A DNA stretch of 64,000 nt, taken from NCBI GenBank assembly GCA_022821545.1, contig JAJEDJ010000018.1, positions 62,001 to 126,000 on the forward strand, read 5' to 3'. The notes beneath the pieces were generated by a model. That model was not told the DNA's origin. It saw only the letters and a list, made by a program, of their open reading frames with translations, and ran no database searches. The DNA is from Caldilineaceae bacterium (GTDB lineage: Bacteria; Chloroflexota; Anaerolineae; Caldilineales; Caldilineaceae). The translations under genes and the position numbers were made by a program. Of the stretch, positions 37,197 through 45,549 are shown in pieces; position 1 is the first letter of the stretch; every line of letters begins with the position of its first letter.

Positions 37197-37987
37197 CGCC
37201 GGTTCTTGCAAGATCTGCCTCAGATAGGCTGGATTTTGACCTTGGCGAAAGAGGACGTGCGCTTCGGTAGCGAAACGGTCTTTGTCCCATTTTCCGTCAC
37301 CATAACGAAGACGCAGTTCCTCGAAAGGGGTGACTGAAATGATGTATGAATCAAGGGTCACGTTGCGGAATCCAGCACGGTTGTTCATTTCCTTGGTGAG
37401 GTCGGCTAACTTCCTGTGGAGTTGCGCCTTATCGTCATGGATGTAGGCGTTGGCATGAAGCATTCCGTGCGGTTCGCTCCTGATCTTGTCACTTTGATTG
37501 GTCAGCAGAGGTTGGTAGAGGTGACGGTCGAAGTGAATGTTCGGAAGTTCCTGTACCCTCTCTTGGTAAATCCGGCTGCCTTCAGTGATCATCTTCTGTA
37601 CAGCGCCTATCAGTTCTGCATCGTCGCGCGGTAACTTGATAGTGTAGTCACGGAAGTTTGTATCCGTCTCCTCCGGCGTCGTCTCCTCCTTCAGGTTGAG
37701 AATGTGAAAATCCTTGCCGTATTCGTTCAGCGAGCCGAGCAGTCCGTTCTGATCGTTGCAGTAGCGGTCCAGAAAAATTTCGGTTTATCTCCACGCGATA
37801 TCAGCCGGAGATAGACGTAACTGCGGCCATCAGGAGTGAAGCCTTCTGGAGCCTCCTTGATGTCTTCAAGCAGTTGCGGTGTGTTCTCGTAGCCCAACTG
37901 TTCATTCAGCCAAGACAGCAGAACCAAGCTATGTTCCAACTGGGCGGAATCACCTGACTTGCTCCGGTTTGCGGTCGTGCCCGGCAT
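37161..37987 (-). pseudogene. Frameshifted remnant, possibly of an island helicase gene
   Basis: Two minus-strand frames join into one gene-like product. Frame A runs from an ATG at 37987 (LEHSLVLLSWLNEQLGY; EGFTPDGRSYVYLRLISRGDKP) to a stop at 37727. Frame B is open from about 37784 to 37161 (EIFLDRYCNDQNGLLGSLNEY and onward to LRQILQEPALF). The switch lies near 37771-37790. From memory, the start resembles the N-terminal part of large helicases found beside such methylases, with a segment missing at the switch and no helicase motifs left. The TGATG overlap with the HEPN gene shows it was the next gene of that operon. The identity is uncertain; the frameshift itself is plain. Confidence 0.55.
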
Positions 37988-38334
37988 CAGTTCTGGTCCT
38001 TGCCAACAATTGCCCTGAGTTGCTCAACCAGGAGTGGCAAATCATTGACTATCACGTCCCACAGCACATTGAGATCAACACGATGGTAAGCGTGGGCTAG
38101 CCGGTTGCGCATTCCGATGATTTCTCTCCAGGCAATCGCAGGATGTTGCCGCCGCGCCTTCTCGGAAACACGACTGGCCGCTTCGCCAACGATTTCCACT
38201 AACCTCTGCAATGCGAGTTGCATTTTCCGGTCATGCACCATGGCATCCAGACTTGCGTCTCCCAGCATATCAATGGCTTCCTCAGCGTAGATCAGCATAT
38301 CCACAAGGCTAACTTGGTCATCCCGTTTGGTCAT
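37987..38334 (-). CDS. HEPN-domain RNase toxin (HepT-like, DUF86)
   Basis: The 115-residue helical protein has the HEPN nuclease motif R76-x4-H81-x-Y83 (RNRLAHAYHRVD) and the family segment LQRLVEIVGEAASRVS. HepT toxins cleave RNA and are neutralised when the partner MNT enzyme adds AMP groups to the Tyr. It starts at ATG 38334, overlapping the MNT gene by 17 nt, and its TGA overlaps the next start (TGATG). Confidence 0.9.
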   Translation of the reverse strand: MTKRDDQVSLVDMLIYAEEAIDMLGDASLDAMVHDRKMQLALQRLVEIVGEAASRVSEKARRQHPAIAWREIIGMRNRLAHAYHRVDLNVLWDVIVNDLPLLVEQLRAIVGKDQN

Positions 38335-38632
38335 AGACCGCCTCCGCCGAACCGAGTATCTCCGCACGGAGCAGCCAGTTCCGGTTGCTTTCGATTCCCC
38401 GGAAGGTGTGCAAATCCACTTGCCGGCCCAATATCTCTGACAATTCATCTCCAATTGTGATAAACGCCAACCCCACCCGTGCATCTGGCTCGAATTCCAC
38501 CAGAACATCCACATCGCTGTCGGGCGCAAAATCGTCTCGCAACACCGACCCAAACAGCGCCAGGCGGCGGATACGGTGGCGCCGGCAAAACTTGGCGACA
38601 TCCTCCTTTGGAATCTTGATTCGTGCGTTCAT
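38318..38632 (-). CDS. MNT-type nucleotidyltransferase antitoxin (MntA-like)
   Basis: The 104-residue protein has the minimal nucleotidyltransferase signature LFGSVLRDDFAPDSDVDVLV, with Gly28-Ser29 and catalytic Asp40 and Asp42. Together with the next gene it forms a HEPN/MNT toxin-antitoxin pair. Its ATG overlaps the stop of the methylase gene by 4 nt, so it is translationally tied to a DNA methylase. Confidence 0.9.
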   Translation of the reverse strand: MNARIKIPKEDVAKFCRRHRIRRLALFGSVLRDDFAPDSDVDVLVEFEPDARVGLAFITIGDELSEILGRQVDLHTFRGIESNRNWLLRAEILGSAEAVYDQTG

Positions 38633-40356
38633 GATTGTATTCCTGCGAACATGCGGGCTTTGAACAGGGGTTCCAGCGCTTTGGCATTGGGAATGAAGGA
38701 GTCTCCGTTGACATAGATGAGATCCGCGCCCTCGACGAGACCGTTCTCGGCCACGAACTGTCTGTCGCGTTCATAACCGGCCTCGTTCCAACCAGCCGTC
38801 TCGCGCCAGATGACCGCGACAACCTGACCGGGGTTGTCGCGGGTCTCGCCCTGGTAGACCAGGTAACGCCGGCCGTCATCATCGTAGACTCGCCGCGTGC
38901 GAACAATCAGCCCCAGCAGGTAGTTGAAGGTTTCGGGAACGTCCGCGACCCGTGCGCGCGTCTGCCCGTCGGCGTGAACGTTCAACTGATAGCTGAACGG
39001 GCTGACCAGCTTTTCCACGTTAAGGAGCGTCTCACTGCGCTTCGTCTCCCAGTTGAGCATATATTTGAGGAGGTAATCATCAAAGCCGAAGCGCATCGCA
39101 GCCTGCCCCGCGTGCTCGTCAATCTCGATGTTGTTGAGCGCGTCTTCGTAGGACTCCAGACGGATGTATTTGACGATACGAGGACCGCGCTCGGCCTCTT
39201 CGGGCGTTGCCATGCCCTTTGGCTTACCGTCTTTCCATTCGGGCGTGAAGGTAACTTTCTTGAGGTGGGGGAGTAGCACAGTGTCGAAATGGGCCCCCAT
39301 TTCGATGAGGATGAACTTGCGTTGCCCGCCGTCCTCACGATTCAGGTTGATGACAGCATGGCCGGTGGTGCCGGAGCCGGCGAAAAAATCAATGCAGCAA
39401 TCATTGTCGTGCAACTGACAAACCCTGAGACAATCCGCGACTGTATAGACTGACTTTGGAAACGAAAAGGCATTCGAATAACCCAGGATATGGGCGAGCA
39501 GATTGGTGCCGTAGTCGGTTGCAGAGTACTTCTTATCAACCCATAAAGTTGATGGTAGAGTAGCTGGGGTCATGCGTGACTTCATGTAAATGCCTGGTTT
39601 TCCCATGTTATCAGGTCTTGTAGAGAGATCGGTGAGTCTTTTCATCGCCGTTTCATGTCCCCACTTCCAAGTTTTCTCTTCTCCCTTTGCATTTATGGGG
39701 TATACAAGTGTCTCTCCCTTGACTGGTTCGGAGGAAGTGGCCCATTGCCCATATTGATGGTCCCAAACAAGAGATGGAATTGTAACTGCGCCAGTAACGC
39801 TCGCGTAGATCGGATAAAACAATTTAGGACGAGCTGCTCTATTCGCATTTAACCCACCATGCTTCCGAAAATTTACCCATTCAAACCTTCCTTTGTCATC
39901 GTGTTGGTCATACCTTGCTATTTGCTCAGCAGTTTTCAGAAGTTGGCCAACCGCGCAGTTCTCATCTGCACCCACAAATAAAGCATAATCATGAGATACG
40001 GAAAACCCTGTCAAAGCTGACCGACCAGCAGGATTGCTACGGACAACGACGGTTCCCAGCATAGATGCTTCGGTGAAAACATAGGTGAGACAGTGATAAA
40101 GACGGTGGTACTCAGAATCATCTATGGCGACGCATAGAATACCGTTCGTGACAATGATACGGGAAAAAGAGTTGAGCCGATTCGCAATCAGGCTGAGCCA
40201 AGATGAATGTTTGTAATCATTCTTGTAAAGGATCTCTGATGCGGCTGTATTATACGGCGGATCAATATAAGCACACTTCACGCTCTTCCGATATTTTTTC
40301 TGCAACAAGGTCAGCGCCTGCCAGTTTTCGCTGTGAACCAGCACGCCGTTTGTCAT
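38629..40356 (-). CDS. Beta-class DNA methyltransferase, catalytic part
   Basis: The 575-residue protein has the methylase motifs in beta order: DPPYN (32-36) first, then the SAM-binding FxGxG segment DFFAGSGTTGHAVI starting at Asp323. This fits type III Mod-like adenine or cytosine-N4 methylases. It begins abruptly at GVLVHSENWQAL, which in single-chain relatives follows an N-terminal helical domain. That domain is encoded by the previous gene. The start ATG overlaps that gene's stop (ATGA). The middle, presumably target-recognising part is AT-rich: 25 of 60 bases are G or C at 39961-40020, and 24 of 60 at 40201-40260. Confidence 0.88.
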   Translation of the reverse strand: MTNGVLVHSENWQALTLLQKKYRKSVKCAYIDPPYNTAASEILYKNDYKHSSWLSLIANRLNSFSRIIVTNGILCVAIDDSEYHRLYHCLTYVFTEASMLGTVVVRSNPAGRSALTGFSVSHDYALFVGADENCAVGQLLKTAEQIARYDQHDDKGRFEWVNFRKHGGLNANRAARPKLFYPIYASVTGAVTIPSLVWDHQYGQWATSSEPVKGETLVYPINAKGEEKTWKWGHETAMKRLTDLSTRPDNMGKPGIYMKSRMTPATLPSTLWVDKKYSATDYGTNLLAHILGYSNAFSFPKSVYTVADCLRVCQLHDNDCCIDFFAGSGTTGHAVINLNREDGGQRKFILIEMGAHFDTVLLPHLKKVTFTPEWKDGKPKGMATPEEAERGPRIVKYIRLESYEDALNNIEIDEHAGQAAMRFGFDDYLLKYMLNWETKRSETLLNVEKLVSPFSYQLNVHADGQTRARVADVPETFNYLLGLIVRTRRVYDDDGRRYLVYQGETRDNPGQVVAVIWRETAGWNEAGYERDRQFVAENGLVEGADLIYVNGDSFIPNAKALEPLFKARMFAGIQS

Positions 40357-41066
40357 CCCGTCCAGGTCTCATAGGTGGCGAGCAGCCTTTCAACAAATTC
40401 TTGCCTGAAATGTTTCGTGTCCACAACCAGCGCCGGGCGCGCCTTCAAGAAGTCGAGGCGTCTGTCTTGTCTGCTGACACCCGAGTTGAATAGATCGTCC
40501 TGCGTTTCATCAATATCGAACAGATCTTCCCACTCATTCCACTGCGCGTCACAAGCGGCGATATCGGAGTAAAACCCTTCATCAATTATGCCCACCCTGA
40601 TGCAATACCCGGTCTCGATGATAAATTTGCGCTTTTCCCAGAGCATCTTCTGGAAACTTTCGATCTGGTCCAGGAAATCGATGATGCGACTACCGACCGA
40701 TTTGATCAGCCGTAGCATCTGGAACCAGCCTTCGGCCAATTCCTGCCCGGCGTTCTCCATCTCGTCCAGGTTGCCTTGAGCATCAATGTATTCGCCCAGC
40801 GTTTCTCGAACCTCGTGAGCAGCCTCCTCCAACTCCTGAGCAGCACGGATCTGTTGAACCAGCGGCCCGCTATCCAACTCATCGGAGACAGTCTGCACTA
40901 GGTCTTCAGTGATGAATCTCTCTATGGCATCCCGCTTGTAATTCATGATGCGGTAGATGCCGAAATCCAGGTCGGCGCAGTCGAATTGGAACAACTCACG
41001 CAGGAGTTGCTGGAATTTGCTGATGTGGGGTGGTGTCGCTTCCATGTTGGTCATCATCTTGTTCAT
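40353..41066 (-). CDS. N-terminal helical subunit of the split DNA methyltransferase
   Basis: The 237-residue protein starts with KFQQLLRELFQFDCADLDFGIYRIMNYKRD and ends with RLDFLKARPALVVDTKHFRQEFVERLLATYE. Both stretches resemble the region that precedes the HSEN/DPPYN part in one-piece methylases of this family (recalled, not searched). It is acidic and mostly helical, with a likely coiled coil (about 70-115). The gene is followed by the catalytic part in the -1 frame with a 4-nt ATGA overlap. The pair may work as two subunits, or a frameshift may have split one gene. Confidence 0.75.
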   Translation of the reverse strand: MNKMMTNMEATPPHISKFQQLLRELFQFDCADLDFGIYRIMNYKRDAIERFITEDLVQTVSDELDSGPLVQQIRAAQELEEAAHEVRETLGEYIDAQGNLDEMENAGQELAEGWFQMLRLIKSVGSRIIDFLDQIESFQKMLWEKRKFIIETGYCIRVGIIDEGFYSDIAACDAQWNEWEDLFDIDETQDDLFNSGVSRQDRRLDFLKARPALVVDTKHFRQEFVERLLATYETWTG

Positions 41067-41120
41067 TGATTTACGTTTGTTGCAGAAGAAACCGGACTTG
41101 GCAACCGTGTCTCTTGCTGC

Positions 41121-42071
41121 TCAATAGTTGGTAATCAGAAGCTCAGTGATCGGACCCCTCTTCGCCCCGTTGCTGTTGATGCGGCGGCTGGCGAGCACTT
41201 TGTGAATGCTGAACCCGGCATAGAGCTCCTCGAAGAAGCTGTCTTGGGGGTTCTCGTTCCGCGGGTCGGAATTGCTCAGCATCAGTTTGGCGCCAGCGCA
41301 CCCCAGTTCCTGGTAGAAAAGCGCCAGCCGCCTCTGCTCATCGTCGTCAAACGGGAATTTGTAGAAGGAGTTGAAGCTGGCGGTCTTGCTGATCGGGCGG
41401 TACGGAGGATCCAGATAGACAAAGGTTTTCTCGTCTACGAACCTCTTGCACGCAGTAAAGTCCCCGAAGTGGATCTCCGCATTCCGGAGCGACCGCGACA
41501 CGGAGCGCAGATTCTCCTCGTCACAGATCCTGGGGTTGCGGTAGTTGCCAAAAGGGACATTGAAATCGCCACGGGAATTGACGCGATAGAGGCCGTTGAA
41601 ACAGGTGCGATTCAGAAAGATCAGGCGCGCAACGTGCAACGCCTCTTCCTGAGCCGACGCGGAGCAGAGACTAGAGGCACGTTTCTGATTGAACGACCGC
41701 CGCGCTTCGTAGAAGTATTCTTGACGTCGGACCCGGTCCAATTGCAGATACTGGCGCTTAATCTCCTCCAGCCGCTCTATCAGATTCTCGACCTGCTGCT
41801 GGATGGTGCGGTAAGCAAGAACAAGATCCTCGTTCATGTCGGAAATGAAAAACTCGCGGACATCAAAGTCGTTTGCAATGAGAAAGAAGACCGCGCCTCC
41901 ACCGATGAAGGGTTCAGCATACTTGGCGAGTCTTCCCTCCTCCATGCCAGGGGGCAGATGTCGTCCAATCTGCCCCAGAAGTTGTCCCTTGCCGCCCGCC
42001 CACTTGAGAAATGGTCTTGCCTTTTCCTGGTCCCCGGTAACGTTTCGAGTTGACGTTTGCATAGGGCACAT
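41121..42071 (-). CDS. Dam-family D12 class N6-adenine DNA methyltransferase
   Basis: The 316-residue enzyme has the SAM-binding FLKWAGGKGQLL near residues 21-32, PFIGGGAVFF, and catalytic DPPY at 221-224 (TFVYLDPPYRP). These are the alpha-class Dam/DpnM motifs, so it should methylate adenine in a short site such as GATC, which is not provable here. It is the first gene after the island promoter at 42120-42148. An alternative start is the ATG at 42062. Confidence 0.9.
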   Translation of the reverse strand: MCPMQTSTRNVTGDQEKARPFLKWAGGKGQLLGQIGRHLPPGMEEGRLAKYAEPFIGGGAVFFLIANDFDVREFFISDMNEDLVLAYRTIQQQVENLIERLEEIKRQYLQLDRVRRQEYFYEARRSFNQKRASSLCSASAQEEALHVARLIFLNRTCFNGLYRVNSRGDFNVPFGNYRNPRICDEENLRSVSRSLRNAEIHFGDFTACKRFVDEKTFVYLDPPYRPISKTASFNSFYKFPFDDDEQRRLALFYQELGCAGAKLMLSNSDPRNENPQDSFFEELYAGFSIHKVLASRRINSNGAKRGPITELLITNY

Positions 42072-42119
42072 TCGAGTACGGGTCTCAAACTAAAACCTGG
42101 AAACGCCAGCACTGCTCAC

Positions 42120-42148
42120 ATTATCGCACAATCGTTCTATCATTTCAA
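42120..42148 (-). promoter_or_regulatory. Strong promoter of the methylase/HEPN-MNT island
   Basis: On the minus strand TTGAAA (42143-42148) and GATAAT (42120-42125) are 17 nt apart, each matching consensus at 5 of 6 positions. TGC just before GATAAT gives an extended -10. Transcription would start near 42113, 42-51 nt before the methylase ATG. It lies just after the stop of the ADP-ribosylglycohydrolase gene. Confidence 0.75.
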
Positions 42149-42158
42149 CTTTCGCTCT

Positions 42159-44333
42159 CTAACCATATCGCGGACACACCGCCACAGCATCGCTCATCAC
42201 CCGCCCCTCCTCGACCACCAGAGCGATACCGCCGCCGCCGAGTTCGCTATCGGTCACGTCGAAGAGAGTTTCGTCGAGATTGTCGATGCTACCCTGTAGC
42301 CGATCGCCCGTGACCCGCAAAGAAAATGTGTGCGACTCGCCGTATTCCCAGGGGAAATCGGCCTCGGCCAGTACGGTATCGCCGTCCAGCGCGCGTACAA
42401 GTCGTGCTATGCCGCGGCCATCGGCCGCGCGGCCTAGAAGCAACGCGTAGTAGCGGCGCATCCCCTGTACCCTGGCGGCGATGCCGGCCGCTTTGCACAG
42501 GTGCAGTGTGAGCTCGGTCTTCACTTCGTAGTCATGCCACTCTCTGGTCCCCGTAGACAGAAGGCCGCGGCCCCTGTTCTGAACCAGCCGGAACGATTCC
42601 GGCCACCAGAAGTCGTAGCTGTCGACGCCGTTGACCCAGGCTCGCCTCCACATCTGGGGGATAGACTTTCCCAGGCGCTTTCTGTCAAGCGGCGCGTCCG
42701 GACGCGTAAACGTCACGTCGGGTTCGCCTTCCCAGGTGAGGTAGTCCAGATAGATCGTGCCTTGTGTACGTTCGTCGCTCTGGACGGCCACTCCGATTTC
42801 GGCAATAGGCTCATTGCCCTCACCATCCACAGTCCAACTGAATATGTGGTGCGCGCCTGGCTCAAGCTTTTGGGATGGCCCGGCCTCCAGGGTCAGCTGG
42901 TCGTCTTGCGACCGGTAGCGGCGCAGAAACAGACTCACTTCCACAGCGCGCTCATTGCCGGCATCCGCCTCAATCGCAGCTGAAACTGTCTGTCCGGGAT
43001 AGATTGAGGGGGAAGCCAACAGGCCGTATCCGCGCTGTTCGAAGTAGACTGCGGTCTCTTTGGAGGGGATAAAGGTATGGGTAGCGGCCCGGGCCGGGCG
43101 CCCGGTGGCTACGCCGCTGAATTGGAGGGCAAGGCTGCGACGGCCCGACCGGCTGTGACCGGCCACGTTTTCGAGGGTCAGCGTGCCGCGGCTGTCTACG
43201 CTTTCGTCGGCCATGAAGCCCTGTACCGAGCCGGGCAGCTCAAAGTGGTATCGGGCGCCATCCTTGGGTGCGTGAACCGGCGCGCCGGACATTGCACGGC
43301 CGATGTTGGTTACGTTGAGGCTTTCCGTAACGGCGTCAGTGACGGCCCTTCCTCCGTCGGCAGTCGGCAGATAGAGGCGGTCTGACAGTGGCCCGCGGAA
43401 ATCGGGGCCGTCCTCAAGCCCGGCCAACCCGTTCTTGATTCCCAACAGGCAGCCGACGTTGCCTGAATTGCAGTCCGTGTCCCAGCCACTCGTATTGACG
43501 ATCATCAGCGACTTCTGGAAGCTGTCGTCTCCGTGGAGCAGGGCGTGAATGATCAGGGCGTGATTGGGGACCATATGGCAGTTTCCGCCAAATTTATCGT
43601 AGCCGAAATTGGCGGCGATTTCCTCTCGCGTTGCCCTCCAGTCATCTCCATGGCGGGCGTGCCACTCCCGAATCCGGTTGATCATTGCGCGTATGAGGGA
43701 GTCCGCCGGTATGACGGAAAGGCCGGTATCGATCAGCGCCTGGATGTCGGATTCGACAAAGGCCTGGGCCTCCATGGCCGCCAGCACTTGCGCCCCGTGA
43801 ATGGCGACGCCGTCGTGGGAGACGCTGGCCGCCCGCCGCGCCAGGTCGGCGGCAAGCTCCGGGTCTCCCGGGGCAACCATGGCCCAACCATCGATGAAAA
43901 TCTGGGCCCCGATCTGTTCGGCAACCACTTGGCCGTTCAGCGCCATTGAACCGCTTTCGGGAGCGGGGATGCCCTCTTTGAGGCGCAGATAGGCAGTATG
44001 TTCGGTAGAGTTTCCCATCCCTCCCCACCACAGGATTGTGCGCTCTTCTATAATGTAGTTCAGCCAGCTCTGGCCGATCTGCGCCGCCGTGATCGCCCGA
44101 CTATTGCCATAGTCGGGCAAGGCGCGCAAAAAGGTGAATGTGCCGGAGATATCGTCGTCGGTAACGATGAGCGGCACATCCAGATGCTCGTGAACGTAGT
44201 AGTTGATTTCGCCGAACTGATCATTCAGCATCTCATAAGACCAGCCCTCGAAGGGGCGGCCCAGGTAGACGCCGATCAATTTGCCCAGTACACCGGCGTA
44301 AACTCTCTCTGAATAGTCGCTTGGAATGGACAT
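42159..44333 (-). CDS. ADP-ribosylglycohydrolase-family protein with C-terminal carbohydrate-binding-like domains
   Basis: The 724-residue protein has an N-terminal ADP-ribosylglycohydrolase domain (about 1-340) with the metal-binding acidic residues in VTDDDISGTF and WDTDCNSGNVG. The remaining 380 residues look like two beta-sandwich domains, the last reading like a LamG/concanavalin-type module (YEVKTELTLHLCKAAGIAARVQG). There is no signal peptide, so it should be cytoplasmic. Such fusions may act on nucleosides or glycosides rather than protein ADP-ribose; the substrate is unknown. Confidence 0.82.
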   Translation of the reverse strand: MSIPSDYSERVYAGVLGKLIGVYLGRPFEGWSYEMLNDQFGEINYYVHEHLDVPLIVTDDDISGTFTFLRALPDYGNSRAITAAQIGQSWLNYIIEERTILWWGGMGNSTEHTAYLRLKEGIPAPESGSMALNGQVVAEQIGAQIFIDGWAMVAPGDPELAADLARRAASVSHDGVAIHGAQVLAAMEAQAFVESDIQALIDTGLSVIPADSLIRAMINRIREWHARHGDDWRATREEIAANFGYDKFGGNCHMVPNHALIIHALLHGDDSFQKSLMIVNTSGWDTDCNSGNVGCLLGIKNGLAGLEDGPDFRGPLSDRLYLPTADGGRAVTDAVTESLNVTNIGRAMSGAPVHAPKDGARYHFELPGSVQGFMADESVDSRGTLTLENVAGHSRSGRRSLALQFSGVATGRPARAATHTFIPSKETAVYFEQRGYGLLASPSIYPGQTVSAAIEADAGNERAVEVSLFLRRYRSQDDQLTLEAGPSQKLEPGAHHIFSWTVDGEGNEPIAEIGVAVQSDERTQGTIYLDYLTWEGEPDVTFTRPDAPLDRKRLGKSIPQMWRRAWVNGVDSYDFWWPESFRLVQNRGRGLLSTGTREWHDYEVKTELTLHLCKAAGIAARVQGMRRYYALLLGRAADGRGIARLVRALDGDTVLAEADFPWEYGESHTFSLRVTGDRLQGSIDNLDETLFDVTDSELGGGGIALVVEEGRVMSDAVAVCPRYG

Positions 44334-44407
44334 TCAACTGCTCCCGGATTGTGTGCGCTTCACTTGATCGAAGCGGTGGCGGACAATCTGACTCTGGCGA
44401 GAGGAAT

Positions 44408-45163
44408 CTAATCGTGGTCGGGCCAGTAGAACTCCCGCTTGGTTGGATCATCATAGCCGTCCATCCATGAATTCCTGAGTCCCGGCGTATTGATGGCCGC
44501 CTCGACAATGGCCCGATTGAAGTCGCCCACCAGTTCATGCTGCAAATACTCGCCGACAGGCATCCACAGGCATTCGTCAATCTCCCAGTCGTCCCGTTGG
44601 ATTGCATGGGTGAGCGGCGAGAGCCGGCAAATAAAATAGATGTCGGATTTACCATAGCGATAGCCATGCCAGTGACGCCAACAGACGACGGCCTCGAACT
44701 TTGTCTTGACGCCGGTCTCCTCGAGGACTTCCCGCACAGCCGCCGCCGCCAGGTGCTCGCCGGGATGGAGGGCGCCACCGGGCAGCTTATAGTATGGCCG
44801 GGATGAACTGCGGTGCCTCTCTGAGACGACCAGTAGCTCCTGGCGCTCATTGATTACGACTCCGCCGGCGCCAATGTAATGGGTTGCGTACCCGGGTACC
44901 AGGGCATCCTCCTGCAATCTGCGGACGAGTAGCACGTAGTTTGGTTCGGTGTGGTGGAATTCGAAACCAGCCGCGGTGGAGATTGGAATGAAGGCGGCCC
45001 GCTCGATGGGCAGGTGCAGCCAGACGAGGAATCGACCGTCCTGGATCCACTTCACCAAAGAAGAGGCGAGACCTTTTTCGAAGGCTGAGACTTCCGTGGG
45101 CAAGTCTTCGGTGTTGATTTCTATGCCGTTAAAGCGGTTGACGGCATGTGGCAGGATTTTCAT
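44408..45163 (-). CDS. Nudix hydrolase, NUDT6-like N-terminal domain
   Basis: The 251-residue protein has a pre-Nudix domain (SSLVKWIQDGRFLVWLHLPIE-like, about 30-90) as in NUDT6, then a Nudix domain with the box GGALHPGEHLAAAAVREVLEETGV. This box fits GX5EX7REUXEEXGU. It should cleave a nucleoside diphosphate linked to another group. The ATG at 45163 has AAAGGTGA upstream and is preferred to an in-frame ATG at 45274. Confidence 0.87.
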   Translation of the reverse strand: MKILPHAVNRFNGIEINTEDLPTEVSAFEKGLASSLVKWIQDGRFLVWLHLPIERAAFIPISTAAGFEFHHTEPNYVLLVRRLQEDALVPGYATHYIGAGGVVINERQELLVVSERHRSSSRPYYKLPGGALHPGEHLAAAAVREVLEETGVKTKFEAVVCWRHWHGYRYGKSDIYFICRLSPLTHAIQRDDWEIDECLWMPVGEYLQHELVGDFNRAIVEAAINTPGLRNSWMDGYDDPTKREFYWPDHD

Positions 45164-45549
45164 CGGGTCACCTTTCGGGACTAACGTCGCACTTTGGGCC
45201 TGTGCCAACGACGTCGACTGACACCGTGCCCCATAGCAGAGAGCCGTAGCATTAACCGGCAAGTCGGGGCACATTTCACCCGACCCTGCCTGGACGTTTT
45301 CCCATGCAGGGCTGGGCGAATGGGCTAAGATCGAGTTAGAGAGTTGAAGTCAGACTGCGGCAGACCTGTGAATCGTGAAGTTAACCTGATTCGACCTATT
45401 TTAGTCGTCCATCTTCCACAAATCAAGTTAATGATAACGCATTCAACAATCTCAGCGCGGATTGGCACAGAGATAAATTCTCTCGAATGTGCTATTCTGA
45501 AAGCCTACAAGAGAGAAGGGTCGCGCAATTGAGTTCAGGAGTGTAAGCC
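45164..45549. other. Divergent intergenic region
   Basis: This 386-nt AT-richer stretch lies between the leftward Nudix gene and the rightward hydrolase gene. No gene is supported. TGCTATTCT at 45490-45498 is an extended -10 candidate for the rightward gene. A 6-bp inverted repeat (CCCTGC/GCAGGG) lies near 45290-45317. Confidence 0.45.

Noticed and set aside
41202..42053. 283-codon plus-strand open frame opposite the Dam-like methylase
   Set aside because: Its product has no recognisable motif, and the minus-strand frame has complete methylase motifs. It is a shadow of GC-biased codon use.
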